Source: JAJPXI01 sp051867655 (GTDB lineage: Bacteria; Bacillota; Clostridia; Oscillospirales; Oscillospiraceae). Taken from it: a DNA stretch of 37,292 nt. Location: the NCBI GenBank assembly GCA_051867655.1, contig JBJDYV010000074.1, positions 1 to 37,292 on the forward strand, given 5' to 3'. Position 1 is the first letter of the stretch; each line of letters begins with the position of its first letter. A program made the position numbers and the translations under genes. Below the pieces are notes generated by a model. The model did no database searches, was not told where the DNA came from, and was given only the letters and a program-made list of their open reading frames with translations. Below, in pieces: positions 26,351 through 34,224 of the stretch.

Positions 26351-28594
26351 TTATTCCTGCGCCAGCGGGAACATTACTTTGGCCTTAAACAGGTCGCCGT
26401 CAATATCCAGAAGGAACCGGCCGCCCTGCAGCTCGGTCAGGCTGCGGGCAATGGACAGGCCCAGGCCGGAGCCCTCGGTGGTGCGGGACTCATCGCCCCG
26501 CACAAAGCGCTCCACCAGCTGCTCCGCCGGGATGTTCAGGGGCTGGCGGGAGACGTTTTTGACCGTGATGACCGCGTTTCCGTCCCAGGCCACCGCGTCC
26601 AGATAGACCCGGGTGCCCTCCAGGGCATACTTGGCGCAGTTGCCCAGCAGATTGTCCAACACCCGCCACACATGGCGGCCGTCGGCGTCGATGTATACCG
26701 GCGCGTCCGGCAATTGGAGTACCAGGGTCAGTCCCGCCGCGGTCAGCTTTTCCTCATACTCCCCCGTGGCCTGGCGGATCAGCTGCACCACGTCCAGCCG
26801 CTCCTTGTTCACCGTCAGCGCGCCGGTGGACGCCTTGGAGGCTTCCACCAGGTCCTCGGTCAGCTTTTTCAGCCGCTGGCTCTTGCGGTCCAGTACCTCG
26901 ATGTACTCCTGGGCCGCAGGGTTCGGAATGTCCTCCTTTTTCAGAAGGTCCACATAGTTGATGATGGAGGTCAGCGGCGTTTTCAGGTCGTGGGAGACGT
27001 TGGTGATCAGCTCGGTCTTGAACCGCTCGCTCTTCATCCGCTCATCCACGGCGTGGTCGATGGCGCTGCCCAGATCGTTCAGCTGTCCGGCGTGCTCCTT
27101 CAGGTCGGGGTAGAACTTTCCCGCTTCGATCTTCACATCCGGCTTGCCGGAGACGATGTCCTGGGTGGCCGCGCGGATCCGCTTCCACTGGAGCACCCAG
27201 CGGCAGATCAAATACAGGACGAAGCCCTGATAGATGGGGATCAGGACGATCGTGGCGCTGGTCAGAACGGTCCCCAGCAGATAAGCCAGGAACAGCAGCA
27301 CCGCCCGCCCCGTCATGGGCAGGGTGTGGAACGCCTGCATCACGCCCCGCCTGATCGCCCGGCAGAGCCGCACGATGGCGCGGCATAGCATGGCGATCAG
27401 CGTGCTGTGGAACAGCGTTCGGGCCTTGACACGGGCGGCGAAGGTCACCACAAAGGCCAGCGCCAGGGTGACCACGCAGGCGGCCAGCGCCCCGGTCATC
27501 ATCAGCAGCACCCACATCGGTCGATAGGTGTAGGTATAGCTGTAGCACAATCTCTCCGCCAGGGTGCACACCGCCAGCACGACGCCCAGCACAACGGCCG
27601 CCAACAGCAGGTCGCCGGGGATGCGGTGGAACCAGTTCAGATGAATTCCCTCCACGCCGCGCTTATGCCCCGCGCCCGCGCACAGATAGACCGCCAGCAG
27701 CACCCCCGCCACGGCGCAGGCGATGGTTGCGGCCAGCAGCAGTTCCCGGTTGGACTCCCAGTACCGCAGGGCGTTATAGGCTTGTTGGTACTTGTCCGCC
27801 ACGGGATACCCGGCAGCCAGCCACATGGTAATGTCCAGTTTCTCGGTCAGCCCGCCCGGCTCCTCCACCTGATGCCAACCGCCCCAATCATATTGATAGC
27901 CGTATTCATTGGCGCTCAGATAGGAGCGCACAGTGGGGCCATAGACGTGCTTTCCCTGGTTGTCGGTAATGATCAGCAGGTCGGTGATCCCGTTCTCATC
28001 CAAATAGACAGCGTCCAGCTCCGCTTCGCTTAATGCTAACCAGCCCTCCGCACAGCCGACCGCGGTCTCCTGCAAATCGTTCTGCCAGTCGTCGGAATAG
28101 ACCACATTGTCCGTATCGGTGACGTTCACGGCCCCCTCCGCTGCGGATTTCCAGTCACCGGAGGTCCCTTCCGTCGTGAATGTAATGGGCTCCCACCAAC
28201 TAAAATCGCTGAGATACAGCCCCTCCGCCGGGACAGGGATCTCTCCCCGCGTATTCCCGCAGCGGAAGGCCCCCGTACTGTCCCGGACCTGCCAGCGCAG
28301 GTTGGTGTTCTCAGCGGAAAGGGCGCTCTCCCAGGAGGCCTTCCACTGGGCCGCATAGGTATCCAGCTGCTCGCCCTGGTCCTCCTGTCTGTACAGGATA
28401 AGCAGATTTTTCAGCGTATTGCAGTCCTGCCGTTCCAAATAGGAGATGGTGTAGCCGTCCGCCGGTGTGCCGTCCCCCCAAATCGGCACAAAGTTTGCGA
28501 TCTGGTACAAACCCATCAGGGCCGCGCCCGTAAAAGCCGCCATGGCCAGGAGGAAGGCCAGGACCTTCAAAAGCAGATTCTCTTTCACCTTCAT
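26351..28594 (-). CDS. Sensor histidine kinase with large extracytoplasmic domain
   Basis: A 747-residue membrane sensor. Helix at about 9-30, an extracytoplasmic region of about 250 residues (35-285), then about five more hydrophobic segments (about 290-310, 330-350, 365-395 and a pair at 430-470), a HAMP-less linker, HisKA with phospho-acceptor His535 (NVSHDLKTPLTSI), and a HATPase domain ending with GSGLGLSIARSLTEL. The ATG overlaps the response-regulator stop by four bases, so the two are coupled. The sensory region is not one I recognise; signal unknown. Confidence 0.92.
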   Translation of the reverse strand: MKVKENLLLKVLAFLLAMAAFTGAALMGLYQIANFVPIWGDGTPADGYTISYLERQDCNTLKNLLILYRQEDQGEQLDTYAAQWKASWESALSAENTNLRWQVRDSTGAFRCGNTRGEIPVPAEGLYLSDFSWWEPITFTTEGTSGDWKSAAEGAVNVTDTDNVVYSDDWQNDLQETAVGCAEGWLALSEAELDAVYLDENGITDLLIITDNQGKHVYGPTVRSYLSANEYGYQYDWGGWHQVEEPGGLTEKLDITMWLAAGYPVADKYQQAYNALRYWESNRELLLAATIACAVAGVLLAVYLCAGAGHKRGVEGIHLNWFHRIPGDLLLAAVVLGVVLAVCTLAERLCYSYTYTYRPMWVLLMMTGALAACVVTLALAFVVTFAARVKARTLFHSTLIAMLCRAIVRLCRAIRRGVMQAFHTLPMTGRAVLLFLAYLLGTVLTSATIVLIPIYQGFVLYLICRWVLQWKRIRAATQDIVSGKPDVKIEAGKFYPDLKEHAGQLNDLGSAIDHAVDERMKSERFKTELITNVSHDLKTPLTSIINYVDLLKKEDIPNPAAQEYIEVLDRKSQRLKKLTEDLVEASKASTGALTVNKERLDVVQLIRQATGEYEEKLTAAGLTLVLQLPDAPVYIDADGRHVWRVLDNLLGNCAKYALEGTRVYLDAVAWDGNAVITVKNVSRQPLNIPAEQLVERFVRGDESRTTEGSGLGLSIARSLTELQGGRFLLDIDGDLFKAKVMFPLAQE

Positions 28595-29304
28595 GCCATT
28601 TTCTCCATCTTATAGCCCAGGCCCCACACGACCTTGATGTACCGGGGGTCGCCGGGGTTGATCTCGATCTTCTCCCGCAGGTGGCGGATGTGGACGGCCA
28701 CAGTGTTTTCCGAGCCGTAGGACGGGTCGTTCCACACCTGCTCATAGATCTGGGAGGTGGAAAACACCTGCCCCGGATGGCGCAGCAGCAGCTTTAAAAT
28801 GCTGTACTCCAGCGGTGTCAGGCTGCGCTCCTCCCCGTCCACGGTGACGGTCTTGGTCTTGTCATTGAGCACGATTCCGCCGTTGACCAGAACGTCCGGG
28901 TCCTCCCCCGCCGTCCGCTCGCGCCCGCCCAGAGTGGTGTACCGCCGCAGCTGGCTTTTCACCCGGGCGATGACCTCGATGGGGTTGAAGGGCTTGGTGA
29001 CGTAGTCGTCCGCCCCGATGTTCAGCCCCAGCACCTTGTCGGCGTCCTCGCTCTTGGCGGTCAGCAGGATGATGGGCACGTTATAGTTCTCCCGCAGCTT
29101 TGCCGTGGCGCGGATGCCGTCCAGTTCGGGCATCATAATGTCCATAAGTACCAGGTGAATGTCCTCTTTTTCCACGATCTCCAGAGCCTCCCGCCCGTTG
29201 TAGGCCGGGAAGGTACGGTAGTCTTCACTGTTCAGATAGATCTCCAATGCCGAGACGATGTCTTTATCGTCGTCGCAGATCAGGATGTTGTACAAGCCCC
29301 TCAC
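28591..29304 (-). CDS. OmpR/PhoB-family response regulator
   Basis: A 237-residue two-domain regulator. Receiver domain with acidic DDD (11-13), phospho-acceptor Asp55 (LVLMDIMMPE), switch threonine in LLTAKS and Lys104 (VTKPFNP); C-terminal winged-helix DNA-binding domain (SLTPLEYSILKLLLRHPGQ, TVAVHIRHLREKIE). The cognate kinase follows with a 4-base overlap. The start is a GTG at 29304; a TTG three codons on, with AGGTGAG before it, is a good alternative. Confidence 0.95.
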   Translation of the reverse strand: MRGLYNILICDDDKDIVSALEIYLNSEDYRTFPAYNGREALEIVEKEDIHLVLMDIMMPELDGIRATAKLRENYNVPIILLTAKSEDADKVLGLNIGADDYVTKPFNPIEVIARVKSQLRRYTTLGGRERTAGEDPDVLVNGGIVLNDKTKTVTVDGEERSLTPLEYSILKLLLRHPGQVFSTSQIYEQVWNDPSYGSENTVAVHIRHLREKIEINPGDPRYIKVVWGLGYKMEKMA

Positions 29305-29366
29305 CTCTCGCCTTTATCCTACCAGTATCTGTTTAAAAGGCAAGAGGGATTTTCTTTAAGATTTTT

Positions 29367-29401
29367 TTAAGGCAGCACCGATAAAATCAGTGCTGCCTTA
29401 A
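29367..29401. repeat. Short palindrome of the TTAAGGCARCAC family
   Basis: 12-bp arms TTAAGGCAGCAC (29367-29378) and its complement (29390-29401), extended by a further GAT/ATC. It lies 12 bases past the stop of the cell-wall hydrolase. On the minus strand it is followed by A residues, not T, so it is a weak terminator at best. Shares its ends with the palindrome at 16201-16261. Confidence 0.6.
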
Positions 29402-29413
29402 GCTTGTCCCAAA

Positions 29414-30097
29414 CTAAGAGCAGAAACGGTGGTTGCCGATGACCTTGATCAGCGGGCGGCTCCAGATCCAGGAGGAGGTGGCCGTGTTCGGGTTGAAATA
29501 GTAGATGGCGCCGCCGCTGGGGTCGGAGCCGTTCAGGGCCTCCTGCGCCGCCCGGACGCAGGACTCGGCCACGGGCTGGTCGATCTGCCCGTCCAGCATA
29601 CAGCTGAAGGCCCCCGGCTGGTAGACCACCCCGGCCACAGTGGAGGGGAACGAGGGGTGCTCCACCCGGTTCAGGATGACCGCGCCCACGGCCACCTGGC
29701 CCACATAGGGTTCGCCCCGGGCCTCAGCCGAAATGACCCGCGCCAGCAGATTGACCGTGGCGTCCTGGGCCGCCGCGCCGGAGGACGTGCCGGTGCCGGT
29801 GTCGAACATGCCCAGAGCGGCCAGGGTCGCTTTCCCCACGACGCCGTCCTCCGTCAAACCGTTGGTGCGCTGGAAATACCGCACCGCCTTTTCTGTGGCG
29901 CTGCCGAAAATGCCGTCCACCGCGCCGTCGTAGTACCCCCAGCGCTTGAGCTTATCCTGGATCACCCGCACCTGCTCCCCCGAGGAGCCCTGCCGGTAGG
30001 TAGCCGCCCGGGCGGTCTGGGCAATCAGGATGAGGGCAATATTCACTGCAAATAATAAAGCCAGCGCGGCCAGAAGCCGCCGCTTATGGGAACTCAT
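29414..30097 (-). CDS. SleB-like cell wall (spore cortex) hydrolase
   Basis: A 227-residue exported hydrolase: signal/anchor helix (about 8-27), a peptidoglycan-binding type-1 domain (about 36-95; SSGEQVRVIQDKLKRWGYYDG), and a SleB-type Hydrolase_2 domain (about 115-227; LLARVISAEARGEPYVGQVA with the catalytic-type Glu, AVGAVILNRV, FSCMLDG). SleB enzymes are lytic transglycosylases that open the spore cortex at germination, which marks the host as a probable spore former. ATG 30097 has GGAG eight bases upstream; the ATG two codons earlier is too close to it. Monocistronic. Confidence 0.92.
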   Translation of the reverse strand: MSSHKRRLLAALALLFAVNIALILIAQTARAATYRQGSSGEQVRVIQDKLKRWGYYDGAVDGIFGSATEKAVRYFQRTNGLTEDGVVGKATLAALGMFDTGTGTSSGAAAQDATVNLLARVISAEARGEPYVGQVAVGAVILNRVEHPSFPSTVAGVVYQPGAFSCMLDGQIDQPVAESCVRAAQEALNGSDPSGGAIYYFNPNTATSSWIWSRPLIKVIGNHRFCS

Positions 30098-30214
30098 ATG
30101 CATCACTCCGAAGGTATTGTACGAATTTCCGCCGTTTGATATGCGGGAATAAAACCAGCAAAAATCGGCAACACTGGAAAAAATGACATTCATGCTTTAT
30201 GAGGAGTGAACGGC

Positions 30215-30487
30215 ATGGTAAAAGGAGTGGCGCGCCGGGTCATTGTGGTCAAGACCCCGGACCGCAGGCTGTTTGAGCAGGCGATTTTCATCGTGAAAGA
30301 GGACGCCTTTACCCGGGAGGGCGTGACGGCGGATCAGGTGCTGGCGGAAGCCCAGCGGGTGGCAGACGGCTACGTGCGCCGGAACTCCGGCCTGGGAAAG
30401 CGGCTGCGGCGTATCCCCGCGCCCGCCTATGCCGCCGCGGGAGCTTTGGCGGCCACCGCCGCCTGGGCTCTCGCTTTTTTCCTGTAA
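30215..30487 (+). CDS. Small conserved clostridial protein of unknown function
   Basis: A 90-residue protein: a basic N-terminus with VARRVIVVKTPD and FEQAIFIVKED, a short helical middle (ADQVLAEAQRVADGYVRR), and a C-terminal hydrophobic helix (about 70-90) that could anchor it in the membrane with its bulk in the cytosol. I recall similar small proteins in many clostridia without known function. GAGGAG lies eight bases before the ATG, and a terminator follows three bases after the stop, so it is a true gene. Divergent from the cortex hydrolase. Confidence 0.8.
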   Translation: MVKGVARRVIVVKTPDRRLFEQAIFIVKEDAFTREGVTADQVLAEAQRVADGYVRRNSGLGKRLRRIPAPAYAAAGALAATAAWALAFFL

Positions 30488-30490
30488 ATA

Positions 30491-30532
30491 AAAAGGCAAG
30501 CCCGTATGCATTTATGTGCGGGCTTGCCTTTT
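30491..30532 (+). terminator. Terminator after the small clostridial gene
   Basis: A perfect 14-bp stem (30491-30504 with 30519-30532) with a 14-base loop; the arms begin AAAA and end TTTT. Confidence 0.8.
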
Positions 30533-30574
30533 GGCATTCCTTTATATAAAATAGGGAAAAAGGAGTGAATTTCA

Positions 30575-31330
30575 ATGCCGGAACTGGACAAGGAGCTCTG
30601 TATTTCCTGCGGGCTGTGCGCCCGGGTCTGCCCTGCGGCAGTCATCACCTATGAGGAGGGCGCGCCCGTGCTGCACCCGGGGCGAAAGTGCATGGAGTGC
30701 TGGCACTGCGCCGCCGTGTGCCCGCAAAAGGCGGTCCGGCAGGAGGGCGCAGACCTCTATCCGCCCGCGCCGGAGGGAGAGCTGGAGCGGCTGGTGACCA
30801 TGCGCCGCTCCGCCCGCCACTTCAAGGCGGAGCCGCCGGAAAAGCAGGTCCTGACCCGCGCCCTGGAGCTGGCCGCCTGGGCGCCCACCGGAAAGAATGA
30901 GCGTACATACGGCTGGTCCGTGGTCTACGGCAGAGACCGGGTGCTGGAGCTTTTGGGTCTCGTGCTGGACTGGGCAAAGGATGTGCCCCGGTTTAAGGTC
31001 CTGACGAAGCTGGTGAAGGGCCACCGGGACCCGATCACCTGCGAGGCCTCCTGCGTCCTGTTCTGCCATAACGCGGAGGACGCCGCCAACCCGGAGACCG
31101 ACTGCGTCATCGCCGCCACCACCGCCGAGCTTTTGCTGAACAAGCAGGGCGTGGGCACCTGCTGGGGCGGCTATCTGCGCCGCGCGGTGGCCGCCTGCCC
31201 CGCGGCCCGGGAGTTTTTGGGCATCCCGGAGGGGCACAGCGTATACGCGGCCCTGCTGGCGGGCATTCCGGACGGGGAACCCTACCGCAATGTCCCCTAC
31301 CGCCCCAGGCCGGAAATTCAATGGAGATAA
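30575..31330 (+). CDS. Ferredoxin-nitroreductase fusion protein
   Basis: A 251-residue redox protein. The N-terminal 2[4Fe-4S] ferredoxin domain has CxxCxxCxxxCP twice (Cys 9, 12, 15, 19 and 39, 42, 45, 49). From about 65 a nitroreductase-type FMN domain follows (MRRSARHFK, AAWAPTGKNERTYGWSVV, GVGTCWGGYLRRA). Such fusions are common in anaerobes and pass ferredoxin-level electrons to an FMN centre; the acceptor is unknown. Strong AAAGGAG start. Monocistronic with terminators on both sides. Confidence 0.93.
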   Translation: MPELDKELCISCGLCARVCPAAVITYEEGAPVLHPGRKCMECWHCAAVCPQKAVRQEGADLYPPAPEGELERLVTMRRSARHFKAEPPEKQVLTRALELAAWAPTGKNERTYGWSVVYGRDRVLELLGLVLDWAKDVPRFKVLTKLVKGHRDPITCEASCVLFCHNAEDAANPETDCVIAATTAELLLNKQGVGTCWGGYLRRAVAACPAAREFLGIPEGHSVYAALLAGIPDGEPYRNVPYRPRPEIQWR

Positions 31331-31332
31331 AA

Positions 31333-31364
31333 TCAGGCGCCGCCGGAGTTCCGGCGGCGCCTGA
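31333..31364 (+). terminator. Terminator after the ferredoxin-nitroreductase gene
   Basis: A perfect 14-bp GC-rich stem (31333-31346 with 31351-31364), 4-base loop, followed by CATTTTAACATTT. Confidence 0.7.
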
Positions 31365-31387
31365 CATTTTAACATTTAATAAATAAT

Positions 31388-31476
31388 TTAGAGCAGGATC
31401 ACGCCCGCGTCTCCGCAGACCTTCATTGTCTCCTCGTCCCACACGCTGACCTGCACCTCGCCGATGTGGGCCTTGC
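31388..31476 (-). pseudogene. Displaced 3' end of asnA (diverged copy)
   Basis: An 89-base fragment that encodes the last 29 codons of AsnA and a stop (…DEETMKVCGDAGVILL). It differs from the functional gene at about ten positions in its first 50 bases but is identical over the next 39. No start, and nothing of asnA precedes it. It is the outermost of three asnA 3' ends. Confidence 0.85.
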
Positions 31477-31629
31477 GCCCCACCCGGCTTACGCCGTGCG
31501 GGGACCCCGAAGATTTTCAATCCTCGGCGGAAGTGAATTCCGCCTGCGGAAAATGCCGTCCCGGCATTTTTACGCGGCAAAAGCCGCGGCCCGCGCAAGC
31601 GGGCTGGCTGGGCAACGCCCAATCGGCGC
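31388..31629. repeat. 242-bp tandem unit, outer copy
   Basis: Consists of an 89-base asnA 3' end (31388-31476) plus 153 bases packed with small hairpins (31477-31629). The non-asnA part appears identical to that of the inner copy. Details of both units are given under findings. Confidence 0.9.
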
Positions 31630-31718
31630 TTAAAGCAGAATCACGCCTGCGTCCTGGCAAACTTTCAACGTCTCCTCATCCCACACGCTGACCTGCACCT
31701 CGCCGATGTGGGCCTTGC
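31630..31718 (-). pseudogene. Extra 3' end of asnA (near-identical copy)
   Basis: An 89-base fragment that matches the 3' end of the intact asnA except for one A/G change and the last few bases. It encodes the last 29 AsnA codons and a stop but has no gene in front of it. Confidence 0.9.
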
Positions 31719-31871
31719 GCCCCACCCGGCTTACGCCGTGCGGGGACCCCGAAGATTTTCAATCCTCGGCGGAAGTGAATTCCGCCTGCGGAAAATGCCG
31801 TCCCGGCATTTTTACGCGGCAAAAGCCGCGGCCCGCGCAAGCGGGCTGGCTGGGCAACGCCCAATCGGCGC
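31630..31871. repeat. 242-bp tandem unit, inner copy
   Basis: Same make-up as the outer copy: asnA 3' end (31630-31718) then 153 hairpin-rich bases (31719-31871) that abut the stop codon of the intact asnA at 31872. Small stems include GGCGGAA/TTCCGCC, AAAATGCCG/CGGCATTTT, GCGGC/GCCGC, GCCCGC-GCAA-GCGGGC and GGGC/GCCC. Confidence 0.9.
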
Positions 31872-32888
31872 TTAAAGCAGAATCACGCCTGCGTCCTGGC
31901 AAACTTTCAACGTCTCCTCGTCCCACACGCTGACCTGCACCTCGCCGATGTGGGCTTTGCCCAGGAGGAACATGGACACGCGGGACTGGCCGATGCCGCC
32001 GCCGATGGTCAGGGGCAACTGGCCCGCCAGGAGCATTTTGTGGAAGGGCAGTTCCCGGCGGTCATCACACCCGGCGATGGTCAGCTGGCGGTCCAAGGCG
32101 GCGGGGTCCACCCGGATTCCCATGGAGGAGAGCTCCACCGCCCGCTCCAGAACCGAGCTCCACAGGAGCAGGTCGCCGTTCAGGGTCCAGTCGTCGTAGT
32201 CGGGGGCGCGGCCGTCGTGGGGCTTGCCGGACTTCAGCGCACCGCCGATCTCCATCAGGAAGGTGGTGGGATGATTCTTCACCCAAGCGTCCTCCCGCTC
32301 CTTGGGGCTCAGGTCGGGCCAGCGGTCCTCCAGCTCCTGGCTGGTGACAAAGCTGACCTCCCGCTCCACCAGGGGCAGCACGCAGAGCTGGGGAAACACG
32401 GAGCGCAGGGTGTTCTGGGTCTCCCGGATGGCGCCCACAATGGCTCTTACCGTGTTTTTTAAGTACTCCACGTTCCGGTCCCGGGGCGCGATGACCTTTT
32501 CCCAGTCCCACTGGTCCACGTAGACCGAGTGGAGGTTGTCGGGCAGCTCATCCCGGCGGATGGCGTTCATGTCGGTGTAAAGCCCCTCACCCACGGAAAA
32601 CTGATAGCGGTACAGGGCCATGCGCTTCCACTTGGCCAGGGAGTGGACCACCTGGGCATCCCGGCCGGCGGCGGGGATGTCAAAGGCGACCGCGCGCTCC
32701 ACGCCGTTCAGGTCGTCATTCAGGCCGGTGGAGGCCTCGACAAACAGAGGGGCGGACACACGGCGCAGGTGAAGGGCCCCGCCCAGGGTGTCCTCAAACA
32801 GACGCTTCAACAGGCTGATGGCCTTCTGGGTATCATACAGGCCCAGAATGGGTGCATAGCCCTGGGGGATCACAGTCTTTTCCATCAT
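31872..32888 (-). CDS. asnA: Ammonia-dependent aspartate--ammonia ligase
   Basis: A 338-residue enzyme related to class II aminoacyl-tRNA synthetases; joins aspartate and ammonia using ATP, in the cytosol. Full-length for the family. Recognisable stretches: VSAPLFVEASTGLNDDLNG, QVVHSLAKWKRMAL, LHSVYVDQWDWEKVI, and near the C-terminus LTIGGGIGQSRVSMFLLGKAHIGEVQ. ATG 32888 is chosen since GGAG lies nine bases upstream. The last 89 bases of the gene recur twice downstream in tandem units. Single gene with its own leader; followed by hairpin-rich repeats instead of a simple terminator. Confidence 0.96.
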   Translation of the reverse strand: MMEKTVIPQGYAPILGLYDTQKAISLLKRLFEDTLGGALHLRRVSAPLFVEASTGLNDDLNGVERAVAFDIPAAGRDAQVVHSLAKWKRMALYRYQFSVGEGLYTDMNAIRRDELPDNLHSVYVDQWDWEKVIAPRDRNVEYLKNTVRAIVGAIRETQNTLRSVFPQLCVLPLVEREVSFVTSQELEDRWPDLSPKEREDAWVKNHPTTFLMEIGGALKSGKPHDGRAPDYDDWTLNGDLLLWSSVLERAVELSSMGIRVDPAALDRQLTIAGCDDRRELPFHKMLLAGQLPLTIGGGIGQSRVSMFLLGKAHIGEVQVSVWDEETLKVCQDAGVILL

Positions 32889-32988
32889 TCGCTGACGCTC
32901 CGATCTGAAAGAATAGTTTTGTAATTTAAAATTATACGATGGCCCGGTCAAAAATGCAAGGAGAAGGCGCGAAGATCCGCTTTTGCCG

Positions 32989-34218
32989 TCACACCACCTG
33001 GAAGAGGTAGAATTTCAGATAGTCCGTCTCCGGCACGTTCCAGAGGATGGGGTGGTCGGGGGCCTGCTGGCGGGCCTCGATCTGGCGCAGCTCCACCCCC
33101 GCGTCCAAAGCGGCGGAGCGGAGCATCTTCACAAACAGCTCCGAGGGCATGAAATGACTGCATGAAGCGGTGGCGAAATAGCCGCCCCGGGGCAGCAGCT
33201 TCAGGGCCCGGAGATTGATCTCCTTATAGCCCCGCTCGGCGCTGCTCACGGTCTTCCGGGACTTGGTGAACGCGGGCGGGTCCAGAATGATGAAGTCATA
33301 AGGCGCCTTTCCCTTTGCGGCAAGCTCCGGCAGCAAATCGAACACATCGGCTGTCATGAAGTCCATTTTGTCCGCAAGACCGTTTCGCTCCGCGTTGGCC
33401 TTTGCCATCTCGATGGCGGAGGCGGACACATCCACCGCCGTCACGTGCTCCGCTCCGCCCTTCGCGGCGTTCAGCGCAAAGGAACCGGTATGGGTAAAGC
33501 AGTCCAGCACCCGCCTTCCTTTTGCCAGCTTTGCCACCGCGAGGCGGTTATACTTCTGGTCCAGGAAAAATCCGGTCTTCTGCCCGTTTTCCACGTCCAC
33601 GCTGTAATAGATGCCGTTCTCGCAGATCTCGGTGACCGCGCTGGCCGGGGGCTGCTCTCCTTCCAGCCGGAACCAGCCCTTGTTCTGCTCCATACCCTCC
33701 AGGGCGCGGATGGGCACGTCGTTGCGCTCGTAGATGCCGCGGATCTCCTGTCCGTCCTCCCGGAGCACCTGCACCAGCAGGGGAAACAGCATGGACTTGA
33801 TCCGCTCCAGGCCCACGGACAGGGTCTGGGTCACAAGCAGGTCGGAGAACCGGTCCACAGTCAGGCCCGGGAAGCCGTCCGCCTCGCCGAAGATGACCCG
33901 GCAGCAGGACAGGTCGCCCCCCATGACGGTCTTGCGGTAGTCCCAGGCGTATTGGACCCGGCGTTTCCAGAAGGCCTCGTCAAACCGGTCGTTTGCGTTG
34001 CGGGAGACAAGCCGCAGGCGGATCTTGCTCTTCCGGCTGACAAAGCCGGTGCCCAGGTACTTCCCTTTTTCGCTCACCGCGTCCGCAAGGGCGCCGTTTT
34101 CACACGCGCCCTCTTCCCGAATCACCTCGTCCGCGTAAATCCAGGGGTGCCCCTGCTCCACCCATCGTGTCCCTTTGGGGGTGATGATGAATCGGGGAAA
34201 ACCTCTCTCTGCCTTCAT
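32989..34218 (-). CDS. RlmI-like 23S rRNA (cytosine-C5) methyltransferase
   Basis: A 409-residue cytosolic SAM enzyme: N-terminal PUA RNA-binding domain (about 8-85), a central RlmI-type domain (about 90-190), and a Rossmann methyltransferase domain with VLDCFTHTGSFALNAA, DFIILDPPAF and the catalytic cysteine 353 in ATASCSHF. E. coli RlmI methylates C1962 of 23S rRNA; the same role is likely here. It lies six bases after the LysR regulator gene on the same strand and may be cotranscribed with it. Confidence 0.92.
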   Translation of the reverse strand: MKAERGFPRFIITPKGTRWVEQGHPWIYADEVIREEGACENGALADAVSEKGKYLGTGFVSRKSKIRLRLVSRNANDRFDEAFWKRRVQYAWDYRKTVMGGDLSCCRVIFGEADGFPGLTVDRFSDLLVTQTLSVGLERIKSMLFPLLVQVLREDGQEIRGIYERNDVPIRALEGMEQNKGWFRLEGEQPPASAVTEICENGIYYSVDVENGQKTGFFLDQKYNRLAVAKLAKGRRVLDCFTHTGSFALNAAKGGAEHVTAVDVSASAIEMAKANAERNGLADKMDFMTADVFDLLPELAAKGKAPYDFIILDPPAFTKSRKTVSSAERGYKEINLRALKLLPRGGYFATASCSHFMPSELFVKMLRSAALDAGVELRQIEARQQAPDHPILWNVPETDYLKFYLFQVV

Positions 34219-34224
34219 AAAAAA

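Noticed and set aside
31388..31871. CRISPR array
   Set aside because: Only two units of 242 bases with no short regular repeat/spacer pattern and no cas genes.
31464..31933. Two identical 75-codon plus-strand frames in the tandem units
   Set aside because: They are antisense to asnA fragments and run through hairpins with no ribosome site; duplicates only because the DNA is duplicated.
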